Below are positions 1-8,243 of a stretch of DNA of 64,000 nt, in pieces. The translations under genes were made by a program, and so were the position numbers. The stretch covers positions 682,001-746,000 of the forward strand of contig NZ_FXAF01000011.1 in assembly GCF_900177415.1 (NCBI RefSeq), read 5' to 3'. The DNA is from Xaviernesmea oryzae (GTDB taxonomy: Bacteria > Pseudomonadota > Alphaproteobacteria > Rhizobiales > Rhizobiaceae). Below the pieces are notes generated by a model, which saw nothing but the letters and a program-made list of their open reading frames with translations, made no database searches and had not been told where the DNA came from. Each line of letters starts with the position of its first letter. Position 1 is the stretch's first letter.

Positions 1-251
1 AAATCGAAGATCTGCTGGAAAGCCCTGACTTCGGTTTCCGTCACGATGCCGTCGGCCTTCGCCATCTTGGCGGAAAGGGCGATGATCGCCACCGAAAAGG
101 ATACTTTCCGGCGCGTTTCCGGATCGCCTTCGAACAACGTGCGGATCGCCTCCACCACGCGGCCGAGCGTGTTTCCAGCCGCGTCGCCGATCGCGCCGAG
201 CAGTCGTTCCCAGAGGGAGGAAAATTGGAGACAGGCGAAGTCGAAAATCAT
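1..251 (-). CDS. TerB/DnaJ-family (DjlA-like) protein, N-terminal part, truncated by window edge
   Basis: The reverse strand reads 83 codons from an ATG at 251 and leaves the window without a stop. The visible product has a short N-terminal stretch followed by GDPETRRKVSFSVAIIALSA and KMAKADGIVTETEVRAFQQI, which I recognise as the helical TerB-like domain of rhizobial DnaJ-family (DjlA-like) proteins. In that family a C-terminal J domain follows; here it would lie outside the window, so the co-chaperone role is inferred. The start is uncertain because no good ribosome binding site precedes the ATG, and homologues I recall begin nearer the SLWERLL segment about ten residues further in. The gene is divergent from pfp. 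Confidence 0.7.
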   Translation of the reverse strand, partial: MIFDFACLQFSSLWERLLGAIGDAAGNTLGRVVEAIRTLFEGDPETRRKVSFSVAIIALSAKMAKADGIVTETEVRAFQQIFD

Positions 252-575
252 TACCGCAATGGACCAGATTATCCGGGGGATTGCAAGGTGGCGGACGGTC
301 CATCTCGGATTAAACTATGTTCATGTTTTCCGAACAATCACCGCCGTTCACCAACGAGTTACCTCCCTATCCGGCACAATCTGCCCTGCCCGCCATCCCC
401 GTCTTTCCACAGGCCGGGCACGGCCGTCGCCCGGTTGAATCGATTATATTCCCCCGTCTGGAGGCTCCGAGGCGAAGTTCCGGTTTTTCTTGAGAAATTC
501 ACTTTACAGGCGGTCATCTCTGTCGCATCCATTCCCACGGTTTTGAACTGCACGCGTATGCGTCAAGGAGGATCG
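252..575. other. Intergenic region between the TerB/DnaJ gene and pfp
   Basis: These 324 bases lie between divergent genes and must hold both promoters. I see no convincing coding sequence: reading frames through it lack ribosome binding sites and family resemblance. The pfp ribosome binding site, AAGGAGG, lies at about 565-571 just before the ATG. AT-richer patches near 440-455 and 490-510 are the likeliest promoter positions, but no sequence is close enough to consensus to name. Confidence 0.4.
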
Positions 576-1787
576 ATGGCCAAACAGAAAGTAGCAATGC
601 TCACCGCCGGAGGCCTTGCGCCCTGCCTGTCGTCCGCCGTCGGCGGCCTGATCGAGCGCTATAACGATATCGCGCCGGAGATCGAGATGGTCGCCTACCG
701 TTCCGGCTACCAGGGCGTTTTGCTCGGCGACCGCATCGAGATCACGCAAGACATGCGTGAGAAGGCCTATCTCCTGCATCGTTACGGCGGCTCGCCGATC
801 GGCAACAGCCGCGTCAAGCTCACCAATGCCGCCGACTGCGTGAAGCGCGGCCTCGTCAAGGAGGGCGAAAACCCGCTCCGGATCGCGGCCGAACGGCTTG
901 CGGCCGACGGGATCACCATTCTCCACACGATCGGCGGCGACGACACCAACACGACCGCCGCCGACCTTGCCGCCTATCTCGGCGCCAATGGCTACGACCT
1001 GACGGTCGTCGGCCTGCCGAAGACGGTCGACAACGACGTCGTGCCGATCCGCCAGTCGCTCGGCGCATGGACCGCGGCGGAAGTCGGGGCCTATTTCTTC
1101 GACAACGTCTCGAACGAGCAGAGTGCCGCACCTCGCACACTTGTGATTCACGAAGTGATGGGACGTCACTGCGGCTGGCTTACCGCCGCGACCGCGCGTG
1201 CCTATATCCAGAAGACCAGGAACAACGAATATGTCGAAGGCTTCATGATGAACACGGCGATGAAGAACATCGACGGCCTTTATCTGCCGGAGATGGCCTT
1301 CGATCTCGACAGGGAGGCCGCCCGCCTCAAGGATGTGATGGACAAGCGCGGCTTCGTGACGCTCTTCGTCTCGGAAGGGGCCTGCCTCGACGCCATCGTC
1401 GCCGAGCGGGAAGCCGCGGGCGAGACGATCAAGCGCGACGCTTTCGGCCACGTGAAGATCGACACGATCAATGTCGGCAACTGGTTCCAGAAGCAGTTCG
1501 CCGCCCTTCTCGGCGCCGAACGCTCCATGGTCCAGAAATCCGGCTATTTCGCCCGTTCCGCCCCGGCCAACGGCGACGACCTGCGCCTGATCCACAGCAT
1601 GGTCGACCTTGCCGTCGAGAGTGCCCTGAACAAGGTTTCGGGCGTGACGGGTCATGACGAAGACCAGAACGGAAAACTGCGGACGATCGAATTTCCGAGA
1701 ATCAAGGGTGGAAAACATTTCGATCTGACGGCAAGATGGTTCGGCGAGGTGATGGACCATATCGGCCAGACCTTCGAAACAGCGTAA
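576..1787 (+). CDS. pfp: Pyrophosphate--fructose-6-phosphate 1-phosphotransferase
   Basis: This 403-residue cytosolic enzyme interconverts fructose-6-phosphate and fructose-1,6-bisphosphate using pyrophosphate rather than ATP. The nucleotide/phosphate loop reads TIGGDDTNTT, with GGDD at residues 120-123; the second Asp, where ATP-dependent enzymes have Gly, marks the PPi-dependent type. The catalytic segment PKTVDND follows at 148-154, and MGRHCGW and YFARSAPAN are typical later motifs. The length fits the rhizobial family. I chose the ATG at 576 because AAGGAGG lies just upstream and the protein begins MAKQKVAMLTAGG as in homologues; the frame is open further upstream but that part has no family resemblance. 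Many rhizobia lack an ATP-dependent phosphofructokinase and use this enzyme. Confidence 0.95.
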   Translation: MAKQKVAMLTAGGLAPCLSSAVGGLIERYNDIAPEIEMVAYRSGYQGVLLGDRIEITQDMREKAYLLHRYGGSPIGNSRVKLTNAADCVKRGLVKEGENPLRIAAERLAADGITILHTIGGDDTNTTAADLAAYLGANGYDLTVVGLPKTVDNDVVPIRQSLGAWTAAEVGAYFFDNVSNEQSAAPRTLVIHEVMGRHCGWLTAATARAYIQKTRNNEYVEGFMMNTAMKNIDGLYLPEMAFDLDREAARLKDVMDKRGFVTLFVSEGACLDAIVAEREAAGETIKRDAFGHVKIDTINVGNWFQKQFAALLGAERSMVQKSGYFARSAPANGDDLRLIHSMVDLAVESALNKVSGVTGHDEDQNGKLRTIEFPRIKGGKHFDLTARWFGEVMDHIGQTFETA

Positions 1788-1833
1788 GACGGGAAAATGA
1801 CGGACGCGCCGGCGGCGTTCGGGAGGAAATGGG

Positions 1834-2469
1834 ATGACGGCTGAAATCTGGCTCGCTTTTGCCGCGACCGCGTTCGTTCTCGTCCTTCTGCCCAGTCCGC
1901 TTGCCTGCCTGACCGCCAGCTTCTCGCTTCAGCGCGGCCGCCGCACGGCGGTCGCCACAGTTCCGGGGCTTGCCGCCGGATTGTCCGTCGCCTTGATCGC
2001 GGCAATCGTTCCGCTTGCGCTGGCGGCCCTCTATCTGCCCGGACTGCTGGAAACCATATCCTGGGCGGGTCTCGCCTATCTGATGCTCTACGTGCTGTGG
2101 TCCTATCAGGATCCGCGCATTTCCGGCCCGATCGCCGACAACGACAATCTCCCCGAATGCCGGACGGCACGGATTTTCGGATGTCTCTTCGGCAAATCCG
2201 CCTTCGGTACGCGCTATCCGGTCGTGCTTGCCGCCGTGGCGGCCCAGTTCATCGACCCCGGGCTTCCGCTTCTGCCGCAGCTTCTTGAAATGCAGGCCAC
2301 ATTCCTCGTCTGCACGGTGCTCGCCGCCGGTGTTCACGTCTTCTTCCCCCGCCGCGTGCTCGGCCGCAAACGCCGCGCCGCCGCCCTCAACCCAGCCTCG
2401 CGCAAGCCTCAAACGCGATTCATCTCGCGGCGCGCGGTCACGGCCGGTTATCGCCGGATCGCCGCCTGA
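1834..2469 (+). CDS. LysE/RhtB-family amino acid exporter
   Basis: This is a 211-residue inner-membrane protein of the LysE/RhtB translocator fold. The first half shows three hydrophobic segments (about residues 5-27, 40-62 and 68-88) and the family's early LPSPLACLTASFSLQRGRR segment, which corresponds to the PGP-containing loop. Two more hydrophobic segments follow, around 125-150 and 155-172. The C-terminal 40 residues are basic and hydrophilic, longer than in typical LysE proteins. A GGAGGA precedes the ATG. It lies 46 bases after pfp on the same strand and could be cotranscribed. The substrate cannot be read from sequence; amino acid or homoserine-lactone-like efflux is the family role. 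Confidence 0.75.
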   Translation: MTAEIWLAFAATAFVLVLLPSPLACLTASFSLQRGRRTAVATVPGLAAGLSVALIAAIVPLALAALYLPGLLETISWAGLAYLMLYVLWSYQDPRISGPIADNDNLPECRTARIFGCLFGKSAFGTRYPVVLAAVAAQFIDPGLPLLPQLLEMQATFLVCTVLAAGVHVFFPRRVLGRKRRAAALNPASRKPQTRFISRRAVTAGYRRIAA

Positions 2470-2583
2470 CCTTTCGGCAGGTCCGCACCGTCTTGCCGGA
2501 CGTTGTCCAATGGGTTAATGAAAATTCTCTTTCGGTGACGTTTGGGCGGACTGGGGTAACCATTTTTTCATGAAAGCGACCCA

Positions 2584-3720
2584 ATGGCGATAATCCGACT
2601 CCTCGGCCGCGGGACCGCGGTAGCCTGTGCCGTTTCCTCCGCTCTCGTCGGATGTTCGAGCGTCGATCCCGAGCAGAAGCTTGCGGCGACGCAGACCGCG
2701 GCTCCGGCGGGGCAAGCGGCGCCCACCCAGACAGCCTCCGCCGATGGGCAGCTGATCATCCAGTACAATTCCAATCTTCCAGGCAACCAGCAGCCCCAGG
2801 GCGCTCAGCCGGCACCTGCCGCGGGCCAGATCGCAGGAACTCAGCCGGCTTCCGGCACGCAGCCGACGGTCGCGCTTGCAAAAACCGCACGGCTTCCGGT
2901 CCCCGTTCCGCCGGCCGCGGAAGCCGCTTCGATCCAGACGGCCGCGATGGCATCTCCGACCATGGCGCCGCTCGTCGCCTTCGCGCCCGCACCGGCTTCG
3001 GTGGCCTTCCCCGCCCGGCCGGCGGCACCCGCGACATCCACCAACGTGGCACCGCCCTCGCCTGCGCCTGCGACATCCACGATTCTTGCCGCCTCCAAGG
3101 GCGGCCGTCTCACCTCTCCGGTGGTCGCGCCTGCCGTGACGGCAGGCAGGATCCAGCCGGATGCAGCCCAGGCGATCGCGCTCGACGAACCGGAGCTGAC
3201 GCCCGACATGGTGGCGCTGCAGTCGGTCGTTCCGACGCCACGGCCGGACACTTCGACGCTTGCCTATGCCGCCCAGCCGAAGGCGGTCGCCGCCGTCTCG
3301 GCGATCGACAGCCGCATGGACTTCCCGCCGGCACCCGGCGACCCGCTGCCGGCCACCGCAGCCGATGCGCCGCCGGAATTGAAGAAGCTGATCCATCGCT
3401 ACGCGGGCTTGTACGGCGTGCCGGAATCCCTCGTCCATCGCGTCGTGCACCGCGAGAGCCGCTACGATCCCAAGGCCTATCACAAGGACGGCTATTGGGG
3501 CCTCATGCAGATCAAGTATGCGACCGCCAAGTCGATGGGCTACGAAGGCCCGCCGAAGGGTCTGCTCGACGCCGAAACCAATCTCAAATACGCGATCAAA
3601 TATCTGCGCGGCGCCTGGCTCGTCGCGGACAACAAGAACGACAACGCCATCAAGCTCTACGCGCGCGGCTATTATTACGACGCCAAGCGCAAGGACATGC
3701 TGCACGTCCTTGAAAAATAA
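2584..3720 (+). CDS. Lipoprotein lytic transglycosylase (SLT domain)
   Basis: The 378-residue product starts with a lipoprotein signal ending in the lipobox LVGC (Cys around residue 22), so it should be lipid-anchored in the envelope. A long Ala/Pro/Gln/Thr-rich linker spans about residues 30-250 and looks disordered. The C-terminal 120 residues form an SLT (Slt70/MltC-like) domain: HRVVHRESRYDPKA carries the likely catalytic Glu, followed by GYWGLMQIKYATAKSMGY, NLKYAIKYLRGAW and the ARGYYYD motif. It would cleave the MurNAc-GlcNAc bond of peptidoglycan to a 1,6-anhydro product. The gene is single, converging on the serine hydrolase 20 bases downstream. Confidence 0.88.
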   Translation: MAIIRLLGRGTAVACAVSSALVGCSSVDPEQKLAATQTAAPAGQAAPTQTASADGQLIIQYNSNLPGNQQPQGAQPAPAAGQIAGTQPASGTQPTVALAKTARLPVPVPPAAEAASIQTAAMASPTMAPLVAFAPAPASVAFPARPAAPATSTNVAPPSPAPATSTILAASKGGRLTSPVVAPAVTAGRIQPDAAQAIALDEPELTPDMVALQSVVPTPRPDTSTLAYAAQPKAVAAVSAIDSRMDFPPAPGDPLPATAADAPPELKKLIHRYAGLYGVPESLVHRVVHRESRYDPKAYHKDGYWGLMQIKYATAKSMGYEGPPKGLLDAETNLKYAIKYLRGAWLVADNKNDNAIKLYARGYYYDAKRKDMLHVLEK

Positions 3721-3740
3721 GGAAGCCGAACAACGGTGCC

Positions 3741-5090
3741 TCAGGGTGCCGCTGTTGCTTTGGCGATTTCCGCAACAAGCTGCAGGGGGCTGTAGCGCTC
3801 CCAGCCAGGCGTCAGTCCGAGCCGCACCACGACGAGATCGAGCGACGGCACGACGATGACGTTCTGGCCGTCATGCCCGTCGAGGAAAAACGCGTCGGCG
3901 GGAATCTCGCCGCTGCGGACCGGCAGCCAGGTCTGCATCTTCGAATAACGCCCGCTCGACGTCCGGTTCGGCTCGTGCATCTCGGCGACAAAACCTTCCG
4001 GAAGGATGCGGTTGCCGTTCCACACGCCGTCATGCGCCAGAAACAGGCCGAGCCGCGCCCAGTCGCGCGCCGTGGCATACATGTAGGAGCTGCCGACCAA
4101 CGTGCCGACGGCATCCGTCTCCATCACCGCGCTCGTCATGCCGAGGGGGCCGAACAGCACATTGCCCGGATAGGCGAGCGCGGCCGGCTTGCCGCCGATC
4201 CGGTCCATCCAGATCTTCGACAGCATCACGCCGACACCGGAGGAATAGTTGAAGCGCGTACCGGGATCGGCTTCGAGGGGCTGGTCTGCGGCGAAATTCG
4301 CCATGTCCGGCTCGAGATAGAGCATGCGGGTGACATCCGCGACCGTGCCGTAATTTTCGTTGAAGGCAAGCCCGCTTTCCATCGCAAGCAGGTCGGCAAG
4401 CCGGATGTCGTTGCGCTGGTCGTTCCGCCATTGCGGGAACAGGCCCTTGTCTTCGAGAGACACCTTTCCGTCACGAACCAGCGTGCCGATGATCATCGCC
4501 GTCACCGTCTTGGTCATCGACCAGCCGAGAAGCGGCGTATCCTTCGAAAAGCCCCCTCCATAGGTCTCGCCGACGATCCGCCCGCCCTTGACGGCGACGA
4601 CCGCCCGCATGCCGGGACCGGTAAGGGCAGCGTCTGAAAGAAGAGCCGCAACCTTCGGATCGGACTCGATTTTTCCGCCTTCGGGCCAGAGGACGGTTTC
4701 ATCGATCGCGACCGGAGCGGAATGCGCCACATTCAACGGAGCCGGCGTGTTGCCGTCCGGCGTCACGGAGCAGCCCAGGCCCTCATGGTAGACCGCGTCA
4801 TTGCCGGCGATGAAGCCGAGCAGCGCCGCATGCACCCGCTTTTCCGCCTCGTTTACGGAGACATCCATCAGACGCAGAAGCGGATGACCCGGCGCCTGGA
4901 CGTCGACCGCCAGCACCTCCTCGCTATCGCGCCCCGCGATGAAGACGTTGGAGCAGACGATCTTGGCGGCATAGCCGCTGCCGACCCGGAGCAATTCCGG
5001 GGGTGATGTGTAGAGCCAGATGAAAAGCCCGATCAGGCCAATGGCAATGACGCCGAAAACGATCTTCACAATCCGCATCAACAGCCGCAT
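3741..5090 (-). CDS. Membrane-anchored serine hydrolase, class C beta-lactamase/EstB-like fold
   Basis: This 449-residue protein has an N-terminal hydrophobic anchor (about residues 6-26 from MRLLMRIVKIVFG) and then a periplasmic beta-lactamase-related domain. The nucleophile motif S-x-x-K appears as WSMTKTVTAM, a YSSGVG segment supplies the Tyr motif, and HDGQNVIVVPSLDLVVVRLG is the usual C-terminal strand region. Homologues hydrolyse esters or peptidoglycan-like amides; real beta-lactamase activity is unlikely. I chose the ATG at 5090 rather than one 10 codons earlier because GGGAG lies 7-8 bases upstream of it. It converges with the SLT lipoprotein gene and diverges from btaA. Confidence 0.8.
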   Translation of the reverse strand: MRLLMRIVKIVFGVIAIGLIGLFIWLYTSPPELLRVGSGYAAKIVCSNVFIAGRDSEEVLAVDVQAPGHPLLRLMDVSVNEAEKRVHAALLGFIAGNDAVYHEGLGCSVTPDGNTPAPLNVAHSAPVAIDETVLWPEGGKIESDPKVAALLSDAALTGPGMRAVVAVKGGRIVGETYGGGFSKDTPLLGWSMTKTVTAMIIGTLVRDGKVSLEDKGLFPQWRNDQRNDIRLADLLAMESGLAFNENYGTVADVTRMLYLEPDMANFAADQPLEADPGTRFNYSSGVGVMLSKIWMDRIGGKPAALAYPGNVLFGPLGMTSAVMETDAVGTLVGSSYMYATARDWARLGLFLAHDGVWNGNRILPEGFVAEMHEPNRTSSGRYSKMQTWLPVRSGEIPADAFFLDGHDGQNVIVVPSLDLVVVRLGLTPGWERYSPLQLVAEIAKATAAP

Positions 5091-5189
5091 GCCCGTCTCC
5101 CGTTTCGCGGCCGCATGCAATCAGGATTCTCTGCCCGGCGGAAGGGGCTTCGGTGATCTGCGGCGCAATCTACGGACCGGCCACAGGCT

Positions 5190-5207
5190 GCGTCATCAAT
5201 CTGTAGC
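5190..5207 (+). promoter_or_regulatory. Degenerate Pho box candidate upstream of btaA
   Basis: The sequence GCGTCAT-CAAT-CTGTAGC has the 7-4-7 layout of the rhizobial PhoB site (two CTGTCAT-like repeats with a 4-base spacer), matching 5/7 and 4/7 positions. It lies 48 bases before the btaA ATG. Phosphate-starvation control of btaAB through PhoB is known in Sinorhizobium; that this site works is inference from layout and location. Confidence 0.4.
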
Positions 5208-5254
5208 ACGAGGGGTTTACACGCCCTGAAACTCTGGACAGGCGGGATTCGACC

Positions 5255-6502
5255 ATGGCGGATATTGCACAGGAAGCCGGTTTTCGGAAAAACCAGAAGC
5301 TGAAGGATGCGCTTCTGCAGCATAAAGCACTATCGCGGCAAGGTTTTTCGGAAAGGCTTTTCGGCCTCTTGTTCTCCGGCCTCGTCTATCCGCAGATCTG
5401 GGAGGACCCGGATGTCGATATGGCGGCGATGGAGCTCACAGGCGGTCACTCGATCGTGACGATCGGCTCCGGCGGCTGCAATATGCTCGCCTATCTCTCC
5501 CGCTCGCCGAAGAGGATCGACGTCGTCGATCTCAACCCGCATCACGTGGCGCTGAACCGCCTCAAGCTGGCCGCCTTCCGCCATTTGCCGGGCCATGGCG
5601 ATGTCGTGCGCCACTTCGGAATGGACGGGATAGGCTCCAACAGCAGGAGCTACGACACGTTCATCGCGCCGAACCTCGATGCCGCGACGCGCGCCTATTG
5701 GGAAAGGCGGTCGATCTCCGGCCGACGCCGGATCGAGGTCTTCGACCGCAACATCTACAAGACCGGCCTGCTCGGCCGCTTCATCGGCGCCGGGCATCTG
5801 ATCGCCCGGCTGCACGGTCTCGACCTCACCGAGATGGCGAATGCCCGTTCGCTGCGCGAACAGCGACAGTTCTTCGACGACCGCGTCGCGCCGCTTTTCG
5901 ACAAGCCGCTGATCCGCTGGGTCACCAGCCGCAAGAGCTCGCTCTTCGGCCTCGGCATCCCGCCGCAGCAATATGACGAGCTGGCAAGCCTCGCTTCCGA
6001 CGGCTCGATCGCGCCGGTCCTGCGGCAGCGACTTGAAAAACTCGCCTGCCACTTCCCGCTGCGCGACAACTATTTCGCCTGGCAGGCTTTCGTACGCCGC
6101 TATCCGAAGCCGGAGGAAGGCACGCTGCCGACCTATTTGAAGGCGGAGAACTACCGCGCCATCCGCGACAATGCCGAACGCGTCACGGTCCATCATGCAA
6201 GCTTCACCGAGCTTCTGGCGCAGAAACCGGCCGCGGCCGTGGACCGCTATGTGCTGCTCGACGCGCAGGACTGGATGACGGATCAGCAGCTCAACGACCT
6301 CTGGTCGGAAATCACGCGGACGGCCGCTCCGGGTGCGCGCGTGATCTTCCGCACCGCCGCCGAAAAGAGCGTGCTCGACGGCCGCCTTTCGCCGGCCCAG
6401 CTCGACCAGTGGACCTATCTCAAAGAGCGTTCCAGCGAGCTCAATCTTCAGGACCGCTCGGCGATCTACGGCGGCTTCCACATCTATGTGAGAAAAGCCT
6501 GA
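5255..6502 (+). CDS. btaA: S-adenosylmethionine:diacylglycerol 3-amino-3-carboxypropyltransferase
   Basis: This 415-residue DUF3419/BtaA-family enzyme transfers the aminocarboxypropyl group of AdoMet to diacylglycerol, the first step of the phosphorus-free betaine lipid DGTS. The AdoMet region is visible as IVTIGSGGCNMLAYLSRSPK followed by IDVVDLNPHHVALNRLKLAA; FGLGIPPQQYDELA and a second methyltransferase-like half (YVLLDAQDWM) are typical of the family. The start has GACAGGCGGG upstream and the length fits. The TGA stop shares one base with the ATG of btaB (TGATG), so the two are translationally coupled. A degenerate Pho box lies upstream, in keeping with induction under phosphate limitation. 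Confidence 0.93.
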   Translation: MADIAQEAGFRKNQKLKDALLQHKALSRQGFSERLFGLLFSGLVYPQIWEDPDVDMAAMELTGGHSIVTIGSGGCNMLAYLSRSPKRIDVVDLNPHHVALNRLKLAAFRHLPGHGDVVRHFGMDGIGSNSRSYDTFIAPNLDAATRAYWERRSISGRRRIEVFDRNIYKTGLLGRFIGAGHLIARLHGLDLTEMANARSLREQRQFFDDRVAPLFDKPLIRWVTSRKSSLFGLGIPPQQYDELASLASDGSIAPVLRQRLEKLACHFPLRDNYFAWQAFVRRYPKPEEGTLPTYLKAENYRAIRDNAERVTVHHASFTELLAQKPAAAVDRYVLLDAQDWMTDQQLNDLWSEITRTAAPGARVIFRTAAEKSVLDGRLSPAQLDQWTYLKERSSELNLQDRSAIYGGFHIYVRKA

Positions 6503-7170
6503 TGGCGGCGGATATGGCCAGCGCTTCCCTCCCCGGCGATCATGCCGAACGCATGGACCGGATGTACCGGTACCAGCGCCATATCTACGACATCACCCGC
6601 AAATATTACCTTTTCGGCCGCGACCGGGCGATTTCAGGGCTGCATGTGCCGCCCGGCGCGACGCTGCTCGAAGTCGGCTGCGGCACGGGCCGCAATCTGC
6701 TTCTCGCCCACCGGCACTATCCGACGGCAAAGCTCTTCGGCCTCGACATCTCCGCCGAGATGCTGGAAAGCGCCCGGGCGAATTTCCGTGCCAAGCCGGT
6801 CACGCCGGATTTCCAGGTGGCCGATGCCACCGACTTCAAGGCTGAGGATTTCGGCGTCGGGGGCTTCGACCGCATCCTGATCTCCTATGCGCTGTCGATG
6901 ATTCCCGATTGGGAAAAGGCGGTGGATGCCGCGCTTGCGGCACTCGCACCGAACGGTTCGCTGCACATCGTCGATTTCGGCCAGCAGGAACGGTTGCCCC
7001 GCTGGTTCGGACGGCTGCTGAAGGCATGGCTCACGCGCTTCCATGTCACACCCCGGCCCGACCTGCATGAAGTGCTGGAGGGCAAACTTGCGGCGGCGGA
7101 CGCCGACATGATCTTCGAGGAGATCGGTCGGGGTTATGCCTGGCATGCGGTCATCCGCCGGCGCGGCTGA
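6502..7170 (+). CDS. btaB: Diacylglyceryl-homoserine N-methyltransferase
   Basis: This 222-residue class I methyltransferase should add three methyl groups to diacylglyceryl homoserine to finish DGTS. Motif I is LLEVGCGTGRNLLLAHRHYP (about residues 55-74), with the acidic motif II in LFGLDISAEMLE and the later DRILISYALSMIPDWEKAV. The N-terminal RMYRYQRHIYDITRKYYLFG segment is characteristic of BtaB. The ATG overlaps the btaA stop by one base; the frame is open further upstream but that would duplicate btaA coding sequence. Together the two genes replace phospholipid by betaine lipid when phosphate is scarce. Confidence 0.92.
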   Translation: MAADMASASLPGDHAERMDRMYRYQRHIYDITRKYYLFGRDRAISGLHVPPGATLLEVGCGTGRNLLLAHRHYPTAKLFGLDISAEMLESARANFRAKPVTPDFQVADATDFKAEDFGVGGFDRILISYALSMIPDWEKAVDAALAALAPNGSLHIVDFGQQERLPRWFGRLLKAWLTRFHVTPRPDLHEVLEGKLAAADADMIFEEIGRGYAWHAVIRRRG

Positions 7171-7315
7171 ACCGGCCGGCCCTCGCATTCCGAGCATGAA
7201 CCCTCTTGCCCTAACCGATTTTTTACGACGTTATGGTGAACATGGAGTTCGTGCCTCCGTCGTTCAGCGTCCGCGGGCAAGAGGCTTCCTGTATCGGCAT
7301 CAACACGGGACATCC

Positions 7316-8125
7316 ATGCCTCGGCTCCTTCTAGCCCTCCTTGCGACCGCCATGCTCGCCACGGGCTGCACGTCCACTGATTACGACCTGATGGAGACGG
7401 CCTCGGTCAAGGGGATGCGTTTCAAGGATACCGATCCGCAGGATTTCGGCAGGAACCATCCGGGCCGCCATGAGGTCCACGGCATCGACGTTTCCAAATG
7501 GAACGGCGACGGCATCGACTGGGCAACCGTGAAAAAGTCCGGCATCGCCTTCGTCTTCATCAAGGGGACCGAAGGCAAGGACCGCATCGACCCGGCCTTC
7601 GAAAAGCACTGGCGCAATGCCGCAGCCGCCGGCATCCCTCACTCCGCCTACCATTTCTATTATTTCTGCTCGACACCGGAAGACCAGGCGGACTGGTTCA
7701 TCGCCAACGTGCCCAAGGAAGCGAACATGCTACCGCCGGTGCTGGACATGGAATGGAACCATGCCTCCCCGACCTGCAAGCTGCGGCCGGATCCTGCAAC
7801 GGTGCGTGCCCTCATGCAGCGCTTCATGGACCGCATCGAAGCCCATTACGGCAGGCGGCCGATCATCTATACGTCTGTCGACTTCCACCGGGACAATCTG
7901 GTCGGCGCCTTCGACAACTATCATTTCTGGCTACGCTCGGTTGCCGCCCATCCGGGCGAAATCTATGCCGGCCGCCGCTGGGCCTTCTGGCAATATACGT
8001 CGACCGGCGTGGTGCCGGGCATCAGGGGCGAGACCGACATCAATGTCTTCGCGGGCACCGCCAAGACCTGGAAGAGCTGGCTCGCGGGCGCCAGCGACAA
8101 TAAGACCGTCGCCTCTGCCGAGTAG
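7316..8125 (+). CDS. GH25-family lysozyme lipoprotein
   Basis: This 269-residue product starts MPRLLLALLATAMLATGCTS, a lipoprotein signal with Cys around residue 18. A glycoside hydrolase family 25 domain follows: HGIDVSKWNGDGIDWATVK carries the first conserved Asp, FVFIKGTEGK is the usual second strand, and VLDMEWN carries the catalytic acid pair. IIYTSVDFHRDNL and WAFWQYTSTGVVPGI, with the terminal TDINVF, are standard late motifs. It should act as a muramidase in the envelope. I chose the ATG at 7316 because it begins the signal peptide; in-frame upstream codons give no recognisable sequence. Confidence 0.9.
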   Translation: MPRLLLALLATAMLATGCTSTDYDLMETASVKGMRFKDTDPQDFGRNHPGRHEVHGIDVSKWNGDGIDWATVKKSGIAFVFIKGTEGKDRIDPAFEKHWRNAAAAGIPHSAYHFYYFCSTPEDQADWFIANVPKEANMLPPVLDMEWNHASPTCKLRPDPATVRALMQRFMDRIEAHYGRRPIIYTSVDFHRDNLVGAFDNYHFWLRSVAAHPGEIYAGRRWAFWQYTSTGVVPGIRGETDINVFAGTAKTWKSWLAGASDNKTVASAE

Positions 8126-8243
8126 CTATCTGGCGCCGCGTTGCGGGTTGCGATAAAAACTGCGCCAGCCGCATCATCGCCCACGTTTCGGTCACAAATC
8201 TTTCGGACATGGGCGACGCTTTTATTCACACTGGAACCGTCGA

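Noticed and set aside
3741..5090. A beta-lactamase resistance gene
   Set aside because: The S-x-x-K fold is present, but the membrane anchor, the long N-terminal extension and wide family use as esterases or peptidases argue against antibiotic resistance.
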